Positions 22,412 through 30,866 are shown, counted from the stretch's first letter. The stretch is 34,146 bases of DNA from Spirochaetae bacterium HGW-Spirochaetae-3 (GCA_002839315.1 PGXV01000015.1:1-34146), one strand, 5' to 3'. Notes: generated by a model not told the origin, from the sequence alone. Translations and numbers: made by a program.

Positions 22412-23650
22412 ATGTGCGATAGTATGTACCTGCCGACCGCGGGAGGAGTCTTCTTCGGGAAGAATTCCGACCGCAACGCATCGGAGCCGCAAGCCTTGCG
22501 CATCGTTCCCCGACGAGAGCCTTCGGGCTCCGTCCGGTTCGGGCCGCGGTCCTTCGACCTGCCCGACGCCGGCCACTCCCTGGCTCTGTCCTGCCCGACC
22601 TGGATGCCAGGCGCCGAAATGGGCCTCAACGGCGCTGGCGTCGCGATCGGCAACGAGGCGGTATTCAGCCGTTTCAAGGCGTCGCCTGACGGGGTGTTCG
22701 GCATGGACTTCGTACGAGCCGCCCTAGCCTCGTCCTCGACGGCCCTCGAGGCGGTAGAGGCGCTGATCTCGCTAACGGAGCGCTACGACCAAGGCGGCAA
22801 CGCAGCCTTCAAGGGTAGGCTGGTCTATAGCAACTCATACCTCGTCGTCGCCCCCGACGGGGCGTACGTTCTGGAGACCGCGGGCAAGCGCTGGGCCTGG
22901 AAACCGGCGGACGGCCCGACGGCCATATCCAATTCGTACTCCATCGGCGTCGACTATAAGCGGCTCGACTCGGAAACCCGGAAGGCGATAGCGCCGGTCA
23001 ACGATCGCATGGCATGCCTGGACGAGGCCGACGCCGGACGGATCGGCGACAAGGGCTCGTGGAAGGCTTACGTCGAGGATAGGTTCCTCTCTATGTTCTC
23101 GGCCGGCGACGCCAGGCGCAGAGCCGTCGAAGGCCTTCTGGGAGCCGCCGAAGCGGTCGGCAACAGGGCCTCGGCGATGGCCGTGCTCAGGGCCCACGCC
23201 GCTATCGATCCCGAGAAGCCGTCTCGTCCGCGTAACGTGTGCGATCACGACCGCGACGTGATGGGGAATCCGACGACCGCTTCGATGCTCGTGGAATACC
23301 GGCCGTCCGGCGCGACGCTGTGGTTTACGGGCGCCTCGTACGCGTGCGTCAATCTGTTTAAGCCGGTATTGCTACGCGACGGCGAATTCCGTCGGCTATG
23401 GACCGAGTACGACACCGCCGAAGGCTCGACTGGCGGCGAGTCGTATTGGAAGGCTCGGCGCGCGTCGTCGCGGCGCGCCTGGCGCTATCCGCGCGTGGCC
23501 GACGATATGTCCGCGGCGCTCGCCGAGGCCCAGGCGGTACTGTTCGAGGCAGTCGACGGCCTGTCGGGAGCTCCGTCCGCCGCCGAGCTCGCGGCCGCAT
23601 CCGCGACGATCGATCGGGCCGTGCGCGATTGGGACTCCCGGGCTATCTGA
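22412..23650 (+). CDS. C69-family peptidase (secernin/dipeptidase-like)
   Basis: A 412-aa N-terminal-nucleophile hydrolase. Cys2 (MCDSM) would be exposed after Met removal and act as nucleophile. Following motifs fit: GGVFFGKNSDRNASEPQAL near 11-29, MGLNGAGVAIGNEAVF near 70-85 and SNSYLVVAPDGAYVLETAGKRWAWK near 135-160, then SNSYSIG. There is no signal peptide. The family cleaves dipeptides or related amides. AGGGGA lies 4-5 nt before the ATG. The 3' end overlaps the convergent kinase gene by 8 nt. Confidence 0.88.
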   Translation: MCDSMYLPTAGGVFFGKNSDRNASEPQALRIVPRREPSGSVRFGPRSFDLPDAGHSLALSCPTWMPGAEMGLNGAGVAIGNEAVFSRFKASPDGVFGMDFVRAALASSSTALEAVEALISLTERYDQGGNAAFKGRLVYSNSYLVVAPDGAYVLETAGKRWAWKPADGPTAISNSYSIGVDYKRLDSETRKAIAPVNDRMACLDEADAGRIGDKGSWKAYVEDRFLSMFSAGDARRRAVEGLLGAAEAVGNRASAMAVLRAHAAIDPEKPSRPRNVCDHDRDVMGNPTTASMLVEYRPSGATLWFTGASYACVNLFKPVLLRDGEFRRLWTEYDTAEGSTGGESYWKARRASSRRAWRYPRVADDMSAALAEAQAVLFEAVDGLSGAPSAAELAAASATIDRAVRDWDSRAI

Positions 23651-24494
23651 CGACTGGCATCCTCAGCTCTACGACGGCGCCGGAGTCGTTGCTGAGCGTC
23701 AGGCGGCCTCGCGCCTGTTCGGCCAAGGCTTCCATCATCGATATCCCGAGACCACGTTCCGAGCCCGCCTCCCCATGCACTACGGATTCCGGGAAACCGG
23801 GGCCGTCGTCGCGAACCGTCGCGACGACAGACTCACCGTCGGTTCTTATGTCGATGGCTATAGAGACAGCCTCGCTGGCGCGGCGCCCGTACTTGGCCGC
23901 GTTCGAGCAGGCCTCGGCTATCAGGATGCCCGTCGAGACGGCGACGTCGGACGAGATCGTCGTGGCGTCTCCCGAACCGCGAAGCTCGACCGCCGACATG
24001 CTTAGCTGGTTCTGAAGGGTCTCGGCGAGACTGGCTGCGAAACGGCCGGCCTCGATCGACGACATGTCCGGGGCCGACGTCAGCATGTCGTGGGCCAGCG
24101 CCATCGATTTTATTTTTCCCTCTAGCTCGATGAACTCTTGATCGTAAGTCGAGTGCAGGCGCAGGAGGCCTAGGATAACCTGCAGGTTGTTCTTGACTCG
24201 ATGGTTTATCTCGCGTAGAAGCGTTTCCTTCTCGCGTAGCGCCGCTCTCGCCGCCTGTTCCCGTTCCGAGGATACGGCGATGATTCGTTCGAATTGTCGT
24301 TTCGAGAAAAAATACAACAGAGCGGTAGTCGCCGCGACGAAGAAGAATCCCTTGACCGTCTGGAAGCTAGCCAGGTTGGCATAGTCCTTGGCTATCCAGG
24401 TCGCGACGCTATCCGAGAAGGCTATCCATGCGAACGAGATGGCGGCATAGATTCCCGCTACGCGGAAAGCCGAGTTCTTCACCCTCGATTTCAT
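23643..24494 (-). CDS. Sensor histidine kinase, HisKA_2 type with two membrane segments
   Basis: A 283-aa protein. Two hydrophobic helices near 10-30 and 45-62 (GIYAAISFAWIAF; GFFFVAATTALLYFF) flank a short periplasmic loop. A short coil leads to the HisKA_2 phospho-acceptor block LREINHRVKNNLQVILGLLRLH, then a compact ATPase domain with EACSNAAKYG, DDGPGFP and GLGISMMEALAEQ. No large sensory domain is visible. Of two ATGs, 24494 has GGAG 6 nt upstream and 24509 has none. It is the last gene of the operon with the macrodomain and YcaQ-like genes; no response regulator is adjacent. Confidence 0.88.
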   Translation of the reverse strand: MKSRVKNSAFRVAGIYAAISFAWIAFSDSVATWIAKDYANLASFQTVKGFFFVAATTALLYFFSKRQFERIIAVSSEREQAARAALREKETLLREINHRVKNNLQVILGLLRLHSTYDQEFIELEGKIKSMALAHDMLTSAPDMSSIEAGRFAASLAETLQNQLSMSAVELRGSGDATTISSDVAVSTGILIAEACSNAAKYGRRASEAVSIAIDIRTDGESVVATVRDDGPGFPESVVHGEAGSERGLGISMMEALAEQARGRLTLSNDSGAVVELRMPVVR

Positions 24495-24520
24495 CCTTCG
24501 CTCCGTCATGGCGATAAGTA

Positions 24521-25741
24521 TTACGTATATTCCGTTTCATCACATTCGTTGAAAGCGGCGAATTCGCTTAATTCATCGTTAAACGCGGCATGGAATCCAT
24601 CGGGAGCGTATTTCAAGGCCTCCAGGCCGGTCATCGGGCCGTCCGGCCGGAAGTGGAAGAGCGACCGCTTGATAACGAGCCTCTTCGTCTTCCTTTCTGC
24701 GGCCGCGTCTACGAGTCCGACCGGCTCGCCGTTCCAGATCACCGGCAACGCGAAGTAGCCGAATTTCCTTTTCGCCTGCGGAACGTAGCATTCGAGCGTA
24801 TAGTCGAAGCCGAGAAGGCGCTTCGTTCGTTTCCTGTCGATTATATAGTTATCGAACGGCGATAGGATACGGACGGGGCGCCCGTCCTCGATCGACGCTC
24901 CCTCCGAGACGGCCTCTAGAGCTGATTTCGACGCCCATGCAGCGCGGCTTTCGTTCCCGTCCACTACGACCCTGACGAGAGAACCCGATTCCTCCGCGCG
25001 GGATAGCGCCGCGCTCAGGCCCGCTCGGCCGTCCTTGCGCATATAGGCGACGTCGGCTTCTGAGAATACGCCGTAAGCTAGCGCCGTCCTCTTAACGTAC
25101 CAATCGCCCATCTCTTCGTCGCTCGGAAACCGCGAGTCCAGGACGGGCGGCAGAACCCTTTCGGCCAGGTCATAGAGTTTCTGGAAGCCGGTACGCGAGG
25201 CGACGAGCAGGACGCCCGACATGAATAGGTATTCCAACGCTGCCTTGGCCGGCTTCCAGTCCCACCACGGCCCGCGAGGGCCGTCCCCCGCCTCGAAGTC
25301 GCAGGAGCGCAGGGGGCCTTCCGCGCGTATCCTGTCCAGGACCGCGTCGACTACTCTCCGGTCCGCCGGGAACCACTCGTGGCCGGTCTCCGCTATCCGC
25401 TTCATCCTGGGAAGGCAGTAACGGTAGTCGCCGATAGGAAGATAGGCCGCGGCGTGGGCCCAGTACTCGAATACTCGTCGCGGTCCGGATTCGAGCCGCG
25501 CGATGCACGCGGGATCGTACCGGCGGTCGCCGGCCCAAAGTACGTGATGATGAGCCCGCTGTACGACCGATATGGTATCGATCTGGGCATGGCCTATTCG
25601 TTCAAGCTGCTGCGCCGTACCGTCCGAGACCTCGGCGCCCGGATCGCCGGGTCCCGTCGGCGCGAATCGCGCCGTATACGCTATGCGCACGGCCTCCGCA
25701 CGCGATAATCCGAGCGGCTTACCTTCCGACTTCCCTTTCAT
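24521..25741 (-). CDS. YcaQ/AlkX-type winged-helix DNA glycosylase
   Basis: A 406-aa protein of the HTH_42 (formerly DUF1006) family. The family uses tandem winged helices to unhook interstrand crosslinks and remove bulky lesions. The QxD motif of the YcaQ/AlkX branch is seen at Gln53-Ile-Asp55 in HAQIDTISVVQRAHHHVLW; AlkZ enzymes would have QxQ. Other typical patterns are FEYWAHAAAYLPI, GPWWDWKPAKAALEYLFMSG and LSPFDNYIIDRKRTKRLLGFDYTLECYVP. The start ATG overlaps the macrodomain gene stop (TAATG), indicating coupling. Function in crosslink repair follows from the family, not from context alone. Confidence 0.9.
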   Translation of the reverse strand: MKGKSEGKPLGLSRAEAVRIAYTARFAPTGPGDPGAEVSDGTAQQLERIGHAQIDTISVVQRAHHHVLWAGDRRYDPACIARLESGPRRVFEYWAHAAAYLPIGDYRYCLPRMKRIAETGHEWFPADRRVVDAVLDRIRAEGPLRSCDFEAGDGPRGPWWDWKPAKAALEYLFMSGVLLVASRTGFQKLYDLAERVLPPVLDSRFPSDEEMGDWYVKRTALAYGVFSEADVAYMRKDGRAGLSAALSRAEESGSLVRVVVDGNESRAAWASKSALEAVSEGASIEDGRPVRILSPFDNYIIDRKRTKRLLGFDYTLECYVPQAKRKFGYFALPVIWNGEPVGLVDAAAERKTKRLVIKRSLFHFRPDGPMTGLEALKYAPDGFHAAFNDELSEFAAFNECDETEYT

Positions 25742-26298
25742 TACGTTTCCGATCGGTCCAGGGCGTTAATAAAGGCGTCGGCGTCCTTGCGTGAATAGAA
25801 TACGAGCCAGACGACGGACGGTACTACGCTGTCGGCCAGGAACCCGGAGACCGCGCCGAACGCGATCCGAGCGGCTTCGGCCTTGGGGTAGCCGTAGACG
25901 CCCGTAGAGATAGCCGGGAAGGCGACCCTGTCCCAGCGGCGGTTCATCGCGATCCTGAGAGATTCGACATAGGCGGAGGAAAGCAGCGCCGCCTCTTCGG
26001 AGCCTCCTCCGCGCCAGACGGGACCGACCGCGTGTATGACGCCGCGCAGCGGGAGCCTCCCGGCTCCGGTTTCCGCGGCGCGACCTGCTGGTAGGCCGTC
26101 AGGCCACGGGCCCGAGCGTAGCGCTCGGCATTCCTCCATCAGCGCTGGCCCGGCGGCACGGTGTATGGCGCCGTCTACGCCGCCGCCTCCCGCGAGCGCC
26201 GAATTGGCCGCGTCGACGATCGCGTCGCCGACGAACGTCGTGATGTCGCCTACCGAGACGACGATGCGCCCGGCAAGATAGGATCTTATCGTATCCAT
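25741..26298 (-). CDS. Macrodomain ADP-ribosyl hydrolase (O-acetyl-ADP-ribose deacetylase-like)
   Basis: A 185-aa single macrodomain. It begins RIVVSVGDITTFVGDAIVDAANSALAGGGGVDGAIHRAAG, containing the catalytic/binding Asn-Asn segment and glycine loop of MacroD enzymes. Further motifs are HAVGPVW and FPAISTGVYGYPKAEAARIA. It removes ADP-ribose from acylated or protein substrates. It heads an operon with a YcaQ-like DNA glycosylase, which suggests a link to damage repair. The promoter has TGCTATAAT ending 5 nt before the ATG, with no Shine-Dalgarno. Confidence 0.93.
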   Translation of the reverse strand: MDTIRSYLAGRIVVSVGDITTFVGDAIVDAANSALAGGGGVDGAIHRAAGPALMEECRALRSGPWPDGLPAGRAAETGAGRLPLRGVIHAVGPVWRGGGSEEAALLSSAYVESLRIAMNRRWDRVAFPAISTGVYGYPKAEAARIAFGAVSGFLADSVVPSVVWLVFYSRKDADAFINALDRSET

Positions 26299-26303
26299 GC
26301 GGT

Positions 26304-26312
26304 ATTATAGCA
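26304..26312 (-). promoter_or_regulatory. Extended -10 promoter of the macrodomain operon
   Basis: On the minus strand TGCTATAAT (TG, one base, consensus TATAAT at 26309-26304), then 5 nt to the ATG at 26298. No good -35 is seen, which fits an extended -10 promoter. The transcript should be leaderless. Confidence 0.65.
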
Positions 26313-26385
26313 TGAGAATCTCGTACGCATGCCCAGCGCCAAACGAGCAAGCGCTCCATCGTCATATCGACGGAAAGGTCGGCCG

Positions 26386-27204
26386 ATGTTCCGCGAAGAC
26401 GGTAGCTTACCCACTATCGAGCCTGGCGACGATTTTGGCGCTTGCGCTGAAATCATCGCCTCCGAGTGGGAAGAGGAATTCGCTTTTTTCCCGTTCGTAG
26501 ACGCCGACGTAGTCGAGGAGGCCGCCCTGGCCCGGTTCATGCCTATGGGCCTTCATCTCGAGACGGAGTCCGCGAAGCACGATTTCCTGTTGCCGAAACT
26601 ACACCTCGAGCGTTGCCTGCTCGATCCCCGGACGGTCCGTATCACGAAGACCGCCAGGAGGGAATCCAGGCGGTACATGCTTAGCGTTAATAGGGGCTTC
26701 AGGAACGTACTGGCATCTTGCGAGCGACAGCACGGTAGCGATTGGCTCGTCGGCGACCTAGTCGTATCGATGATCGCGCTGCACGAACAACGGGCCGTCA
26801 GGCGCGCCGGGTTCATATCCGTAGAGCTGTGGCTATGCAAGGACGACGGCCCGGCCCTCGTCGCCGGGGAGATAGGATACCTGATAGGAAGCGCGTACGC
26901 GAGCCTTACGGGGTATTCCGTCGTATCAGGGGCCGGTACCGTTCAGCTCGCGGCGCTCGGCCGACTTCTCGCGGCGGTCGGCGTCAAGGTCTGGGACCTG
27001 GGCATGGAGATAGACTATAAGATCGCGCTCGGGGCGCGCATCCTGTCGCGCTCGCGCTTCATGCCTATTCTCTCGCGCGCGTACGCCGATACGAGCCGGT
27101 CCGGGGCTCTCGGCCTGCTCGGCGTTTCCCGCCTCGTTCCGACTCGCGAGCTCATCGACGGCGGCGGGGCGGCCATCGGCCCGTCGCTCGAGGAGCCGAG
27201 GTAG
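26386..27204 (+). CDS. aat: Leucyl/phenylalanyl-tRNA-protein transferase-like protein
   Basis: A 272-aa protein that resembles spirochaetal Aat. Aat adds Leu or Phe to N-terminal Arg/Lys residues and so marks proteins for ClpAP. Matching features include FAFFPFVDADVVEEAALARFMPMG, a basic segment ITKTARRESRRYMLSVNRGF, then SVELWLCKDDGPALVAGEIGYLIGSAYASLTGYSV followed by a long helix AALGRLLAAVGVKVWDLGMEIDYKIALGA. These follow the order of the GNAT-fold C-terminal domain of Aat, but the sequence is divergent. AAAGG lies 7 nt before ATG 26386; ATG 26329 is an alternative. It is divergent from the macrodomain operon. I am fairly, not fully, sure. Confidence 0.65.
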   Translation: MFREDGSLPTIEPGDDFGACAEIIASEWEEEFAFFPFVDADVVEEAALARFMPMGLHLETESAKHDFLLPKLHLERCLLDPRTVRITKTARRESRRYMLSVNRGFRNVLASCERQHGSDWLVGDLVVSMIALHEQRAVRRAGFISVELWLCKDDGPALVAGEIGYLIGSAYASLTGYSVVSGAGTVQLAALGRLLAAVGVKVWDLGMEIDYKIALGARILSRSRFMPILSRAYADTSRSGALGLLGVSRLVPTRELIDGGGAAIGPSLEEPR

Positions 27205-27206
27205 TC

Positions 27207-27240
27207 GGCGGCTCCGTCGACCGAGCGCCGCCCGCCCTTT
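27207..27240. terminator. Weak hairpin between convergent genes
   Basis: GGCGGC (27207-27212) pairs with GCCGCC (27227-27232), then CGCCCTTT. The T run is only three bases, so function is doubtful. Confidence 0.3.
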
Positions 27241-28777
27241 ATGCCCTCGCCGCGGCTTTATCGGCCTTGGATCGCGGCTTGTCGGCGTACATGCGCCGGT
27301 CGGCGAGCGCCAGGAGTTCCTCCAGGTCGGGGTGGGCGGGCCCTATCGAGCCGACCGATCCGACGGCGGCCGAGAGCCTGACTATCGCCGATTGGTTGGA
27401 GAAGGTCGCCTGGCCCACTACGAACCGTATCTTGCTTGCCGCGGTCGCGGCGTCCGTCTCGTCGCACTCGGGGAATACGAACGCGAATTCGTCCCCGCCG
27501 ATTCGACCGACGATGTCGCAAGACCGAAGCGCGTCTACGCACAGCTTGGCCGCAAGGCGAAGCGCGTCGTCGCCGGCCTTGTGTCCGTAGAGGTCGTTGA
27601 TGCTCTTGAAGCCGTTCATGTCCATGACGGCGAAGCCGATCGGATGCCCGTAGCGCCGCGCGCGCTCCAGCTCTATCTCGGCGAGCTCGTAGAATTTCCT
27701 GCGGTTGGCGACTCGCGTCAGGTCGTCGAGCGAGGCCTGGTCGCGTAGGCGCTCCTGTAGAAGCTCGCGGTCCGTTACGTCGTAGAGTAGCAATAGCGAT
27801 CCGACCGCGCGGCCGCCCTTGCCCGAGACTCGGGAGCGCTGCGCCTCGAAGCAACGCTCCTGTCCGTCCGGCATCATCAGCGAGGCGATGGAGCCGTCCT
27901 TGTCCAGCACGCCACGCAGGGCGGGGTACGCGCCGCATAGGTCGGAGAACGTAATGCTGGACCTGTCGTCCGCCAGGGGGGGGAACAGTATGCGCGCCGT
28001 CTTGTTGAAGTCGACTATGGCGCCTTCCCCGTCTATCACCAGCGCGGCGTCGTGCATATGCTCGAAGACGGCGTCGCGCGCTATAGGATGCATGTCGAAT
28101 AGTCGGTATTTAAAGAAACCCGTGTAGAAGAAGACGCTACCCAGGGCGAACGCGACGGGGGAGAGATCTATGCCTGCCGGCGTCAGGCCCGCGAGATAGA
28201 TGAAGGACTCAATAATAGGAATGAAGCAGCCGGCCAGCATGACCATCGCCTGGGTCCGCCTGCCGGAGTTGCCATTGCGGACGATTCTGCCGAATTCAAC
28301 GACGCTATAGCAGTAGATTCCGTACACGACGAGGACGTTGACCCAGTACCATGGTCCCTTATCGAAATCGATGACGGTCAGGCCCTGTACCCGCCGTACG
28401 TACGGCGCGATATAGAGTAGCTCGTGGCTCTCGACCGTGAAGCCCAGGATTACCGTTACGACGGGGATGACCGCGGCCCCAATGAATAGCCAAGGGGAGG
28501 CGGTTTCCTTGCCCTTGAAATCGCGAACCATGAAGAAGAGGGCCAGGATCAGGATCTGTATGCCCAGGTACTCGAATCCCAGGCAGCCGAGCACGCCGGC
28601 TACGTCTGGACGGGTCAACTCTATGGCATAGAACGTTGCGTAGAGGGCTTGGCCGATGAACATCGACGGCAGGGCGTAGAACCTGCCTTTTAAGCGAACG
28701 CGCAAGAAGGCGAACGCGCCGAAGACGAGGCTCATGATAACCGATACGATTATGGTTGCGATAACGATCGATTTCAT
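27239..28777 (-). CDS. 7TM-PAS-GGDEF diguanylate cyclase
   Basis: A 512-aa membrane signalling enzyme. Residues 1-230 have about seven hydrophobic helices like the HisKA_7TM module. A PAS-like domain follows (about 240-345; DAALVIDGEGAIVDFNKTARILFPP). The GGDEF domain is C-terminal: DDLTRVANRRKFYELAEIELERARRYG, active site GGDEF at 427-431, and an RxxD inhibitory site (RSCD) at 418-421, five residues before it. It should make cyclic di-GMP and be product inhibited. There is no EAL domain. A 7-3-7 palindrome at 28793-28809 lies just upstream. A GGGCGGG stretch precedes the ATG. Confidence 0.93.
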   Translation of the reverse strand: MKSIVIATIIVSVIMSLVFGAFAFLRVRLKGRFYALPSMFIGQALYATFYAIELTRPDVAGVLGCLGFEYLGIQILILALFFMVRDFKGKETASPWLFIGAAVIPVVTVILGFTVESHELLYIAPYVRRVQGLTVIDFDKGPWYWVNVLVVYGIYCYSVVEFGRIVRNGNSGRRTQAMVMLAGCFIPIIESFIYLAGLTPAGIDLSPVAFALGSVFFYTGFFKYRLFDMHPIARDAVFEHMHDAALVIDGEGAIVDFNKTARILFPPLADDRSSITFSDLCGAYPALRGVLDKDGSIASLMMPDGQERCFEAQRSRVSGKGGRAVGSLLLLYDVTDRELLQERLRDQASLDDLTRVANRRKFYELAEIELERARRYGHPIGFAVMDMNGFKSINDLYGHKAGDDALRLAAKLCVDALRSCDIVGRIGGDEFAFVFPECDETDAATAASKIRFVVGQATFSNQSAIVRLSAAVGSVGSIGPAHPDLEELLALADRRMYADKPRSKADKAAARA

Positions 28778-28792
28778 CGAGCCCGCCCTTCT

Positions 28793-28809
28793 ATCTATGT
28801 ACCATAGAT
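28793..28809. promoter_or_regulatory. Palindrome upstream of the diguanylate cyclase gene
   Basis: ATCTATG-TAC-CATAGAT is a perfect 7-3-7 inverted repeat, centred 24 nt before the ATG. It is A/T-rich in a G/C-rich region and may be an operator. It is too A/T-rich and lacks a T run to act as a terminator of tonB. Confidence 0.5.
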
Positions 28810-28846
28810 TATCAGGTAGCCATGACGCAAGCCATTCTGCCGCTCC

Positions 28847-29782
28847 TCAGAATCGATAGGTGAACCGACCGCTGATGGACGTAGAGCCGGAATTCGAGAA
28901 TTCGGCCTTCTTGAACCCGTAGAGGACGTCGTCGTCGATGTTCGATAAACCTGATCCAGACTCGATATGGACGGCCTCTAGTATGGGCTTGCCATCGCTG
29001 CCGGGCGCGGAGACCTTAAAAAGCACGACGACGGGACGGAGTCTCTGGCCGACCTTGTACTCGGCGTTCTTGACGTCGTAACCGGCGTCCTCGATGGCGG
29101 TCCATAGTTCCGGCCTGGCGTCGTATCTCGGCTGACTGCCGCCCTTGAGTTGCCATGATCCGTCGGCCTGCTTCCTGTACGCTGACTCGAAGGCCGCGCG
29201 GCGGGCCGGAGCCGTGCCGGGTAGCCCGGCGAGGTCGGGTATGGAATCGTATATGGAGCCGGGAAGCTCGAACGGTAGCGGCATGAAGAGCCAGATCGGG
29301 ACGTATAGGCTCCTGCCCACGACGCCCGAGCCCGACATGAACGTCATGTCGTAGGAGTTGCCGTTCTCCGATCCCCGGAGGACGACGGGCGCGGGCGCCG
29401 GGGCCGGCTGGCTGACCGGCGCGGGCTTGGCTGGCGTCGGAACGGCGGCTTTCGCCGGCTTGGCCGGCGCTGGCGTAGCGACGGGTTCGCGCGGAACGGC
29501 CGGGGCCGGGTTTTCCTCGGGAGTCCTCGCGACGGCGGCGGGTTCCGGGGCTACCGGCGCCGGAACGGGCTCGGGGGACGGCCGTACGGCATCGACCCCT
29601 TCCGGGGAGCCCAGCCTGATTATGACGGGGCCCGAATAGTCGGCCATCTCCTCGACGCCGAACAGCGAGAATAGCGCCGCCAGGGAGAGCGCCAGCAGAT
29701 AGGCCCCGAGCGCGGACGACCACGCGATCGCGGCCCGCTTCCGCTCGCGGGCCCGTAGCCAGGCGTCGCGAGAGTCCGTCAT
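28847..29782 (-). CDS. tonB: TonB-like energy transducer
   Basis: A 311-aa protein. A cytoplasmic basic N-terminus (about 1-18) leads to one membrane helix (AAIAWSSALGAYLLALSLAALFSLFG, about 17-43). A Pro/Ala/Val/Lys-rich spacer (about 68-135) spans the periplasm. The C-terminal region (about 215-311) resembles a TonB domain only loosely: YKVGQRLRPVVVLFKVSAPGSDGKPILEAVHIE and ending GRFTYRF. It would pass proton-motive energy from ExbB-ExbD to outer-membrane receptors, none of which lies in the window. Its start overlaps exbD by 4 nt. Confidence 0.82.
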   Translation of the reverse strand: MTDSRDAWLRARERKRAAIAWSSALGAYLLALSLAALFSLFGVEEMADYSGPVIIRLGSPEGVDAVRPSPEPVPAPVAPEPAAVARTPEENPAPAVPREPVATPAPAKPAKAAVPTPAKPAPVSQPAPAPAPVVLRGSENGNSYDMTFMSGSGVVGRSLYVPIWLFMPLPFELPGSIYDSIPDLAGLPGTAPARRAAFESAYRKQADGSWQLKGGSQPRYDARPELWTAIEDAGYDVKNAEYKVGQRLRPVVVLFKVSAPGSDGKPILEAVHIESGSGLSNIDDDVLYGFKKAEFSNSGSTSISGRFTYRF

Positions 29783-30198
29783 GGCGATTCCCGGGACGGA
29801 GCCCGCGTGGAGAGCCCGACCGAGACGATACCGTTCTTCCTGAGCGAGTCGAGCAGGGCGACGATCAGCTGGTAAGGCGCCTCCGCGCCGGCCTCGAGCA
29901 CCGCCTGCACGTCCTCGAGCGATCGTCCCGTCAGCTCGGACCCGATGACCGCGGCGGCCCCCTCGGCGGTCGTCCTCGTCTTGTTGACGTAGACCTCGTC
30001 CTCCGATACCGCTATCACGGTCAGCTCGGTTATAGTGATGGTCGTCGCCGTTCCGGAATCGGGCAGGTTCAGCTCTATGCCCGGCGCCGTCTTGAAGGTG
30101 CTGGATATCATGAAGAAGATGACGAGCTGGAACACGATGTCGATGAGCGGCGTGAGGTCGATATTGATCTGCGGCTTGAGCCTGCGTTCTATGGTCAT
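29779..30198 (-). CDS. exbD: ExbD/TolR family proton-channel protein
   Basis: A 139-aa protein with a short cytoplasmic N-terminus, one membrane helix (LTPLIDIVFQLVIFFMISSTF, about 15-35) containing the essential Asp in PLIDIVFQL, then a periplasmic domain. The family-typical PGIELNLPDSGTA follows the helix. It forms the proton-driven motor with ExbB. ATGA overlaps at both ends (4 nt) join it to exbB and tonB, so the three are translationally coupled. Confidence 0.93.
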   Translation of the reverse strand: MTIERRLKPQINIDLTPLIDIVFQLVIFFMISSTFKTAPGIELNLPDSGTATTITITELTVIAVSEDEVYVNKTRTTAEGAAAVIGSELTGRSLEDVQAVLEAGAEAPYQLIVALLDSLRKNGIVSVGLSTRAPSRESP

Positions 30199-30866
30199 GC
30201 GTCGGCTCCGCGCCTCGTTTCGTCCTTGACGGCTGTCGCCGCCGCCCCGAGGCTTCGGCGCTTACCCGAATTGATCATCATTACCAAGGCGGTCACCTGG
30301 TTCTCCATCTTGAGGAGTATCAGGTTTACCTTGTTGACGAGCAGGTTATAGAAGATGACCGTCGGTACCGCCACGACGATGCCTCCCACGGTAGTGATCA
30401 GCGCCTCCGAGACGCCCTTGGCGAGGATGGACGGATCGGCGACCGAGCCGAATCGCCCGAGCACCCCGAAGGCCTTCATCGTACCGGTAACCGTGCCGAG
30501 CAGCCCGAGGAGGGGAGCGATATGCGCTATCGTTCCGAGGGCGGATACGTTCCGCTCCAGCCTGGGTACTTCCTGGGCCGCGGCGTCCTTGAGGATTTCC
30601 TTCTGGGCGGACTCGGGATACGTCCGATACTCTATGCCGACCTTGATCAGGGCCGACAGGGGCGACTCGTTGTTGTCGCATATCGACAGGGCCTCCTCGA
30701 AGTGGCCCTTCTCGACGGAGGACCGTACCCTTAGGAACAGCTTATCCTCGTCCGTCTTGATGCTCCTGAAATAGAGTATGCGTTCTATGATGATGGCCAG
30801 GGCGACGAGGGAAAGCGCCATGATGACCCAAAGGACGATCCCGCCCTTCACTATGAAATCGAGCAT
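30195..30866 (-). CDS. exbB: ExbB/TolQ/MotA family proton-channel protein
   Basis: A 223-aa inner-membrane protein with three hydrophobic helices (about 8-28, 112-135 and 150-178). The signature IAHIAPLLGLLGTVTGTMKAF and KGVSEALITTVGGIVVAVPTVIFYN identify the ExbB/TolQ family. It assembles as a pentamer around ExbD. GGAGG lies 5 nt before the ATG. It heads the exbB-exbD-tonB operon. No clear promoter was found in the region upstream (30867-31041). Confidence 0.94.
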   Translation of the reverse strand: MLDFIVKGGIVLWVIMALSLVALAIIIERILYFRSIKTDEDKLFLRVRSSVEKGHFEEALSICDNNESPLSALIKVGIEYRTYPESAQKEILKDAAAQEVPRLERNVSALGTIAHIAPLLGLLGTVTGTMKAFGVLGRFGSVADPSILAKGVSEALITTVGGIVVAVPTVIFYNLLVNKVNLILLKMENQVTALVMMINSGKRRSLGAAATAVKDETRRGADA

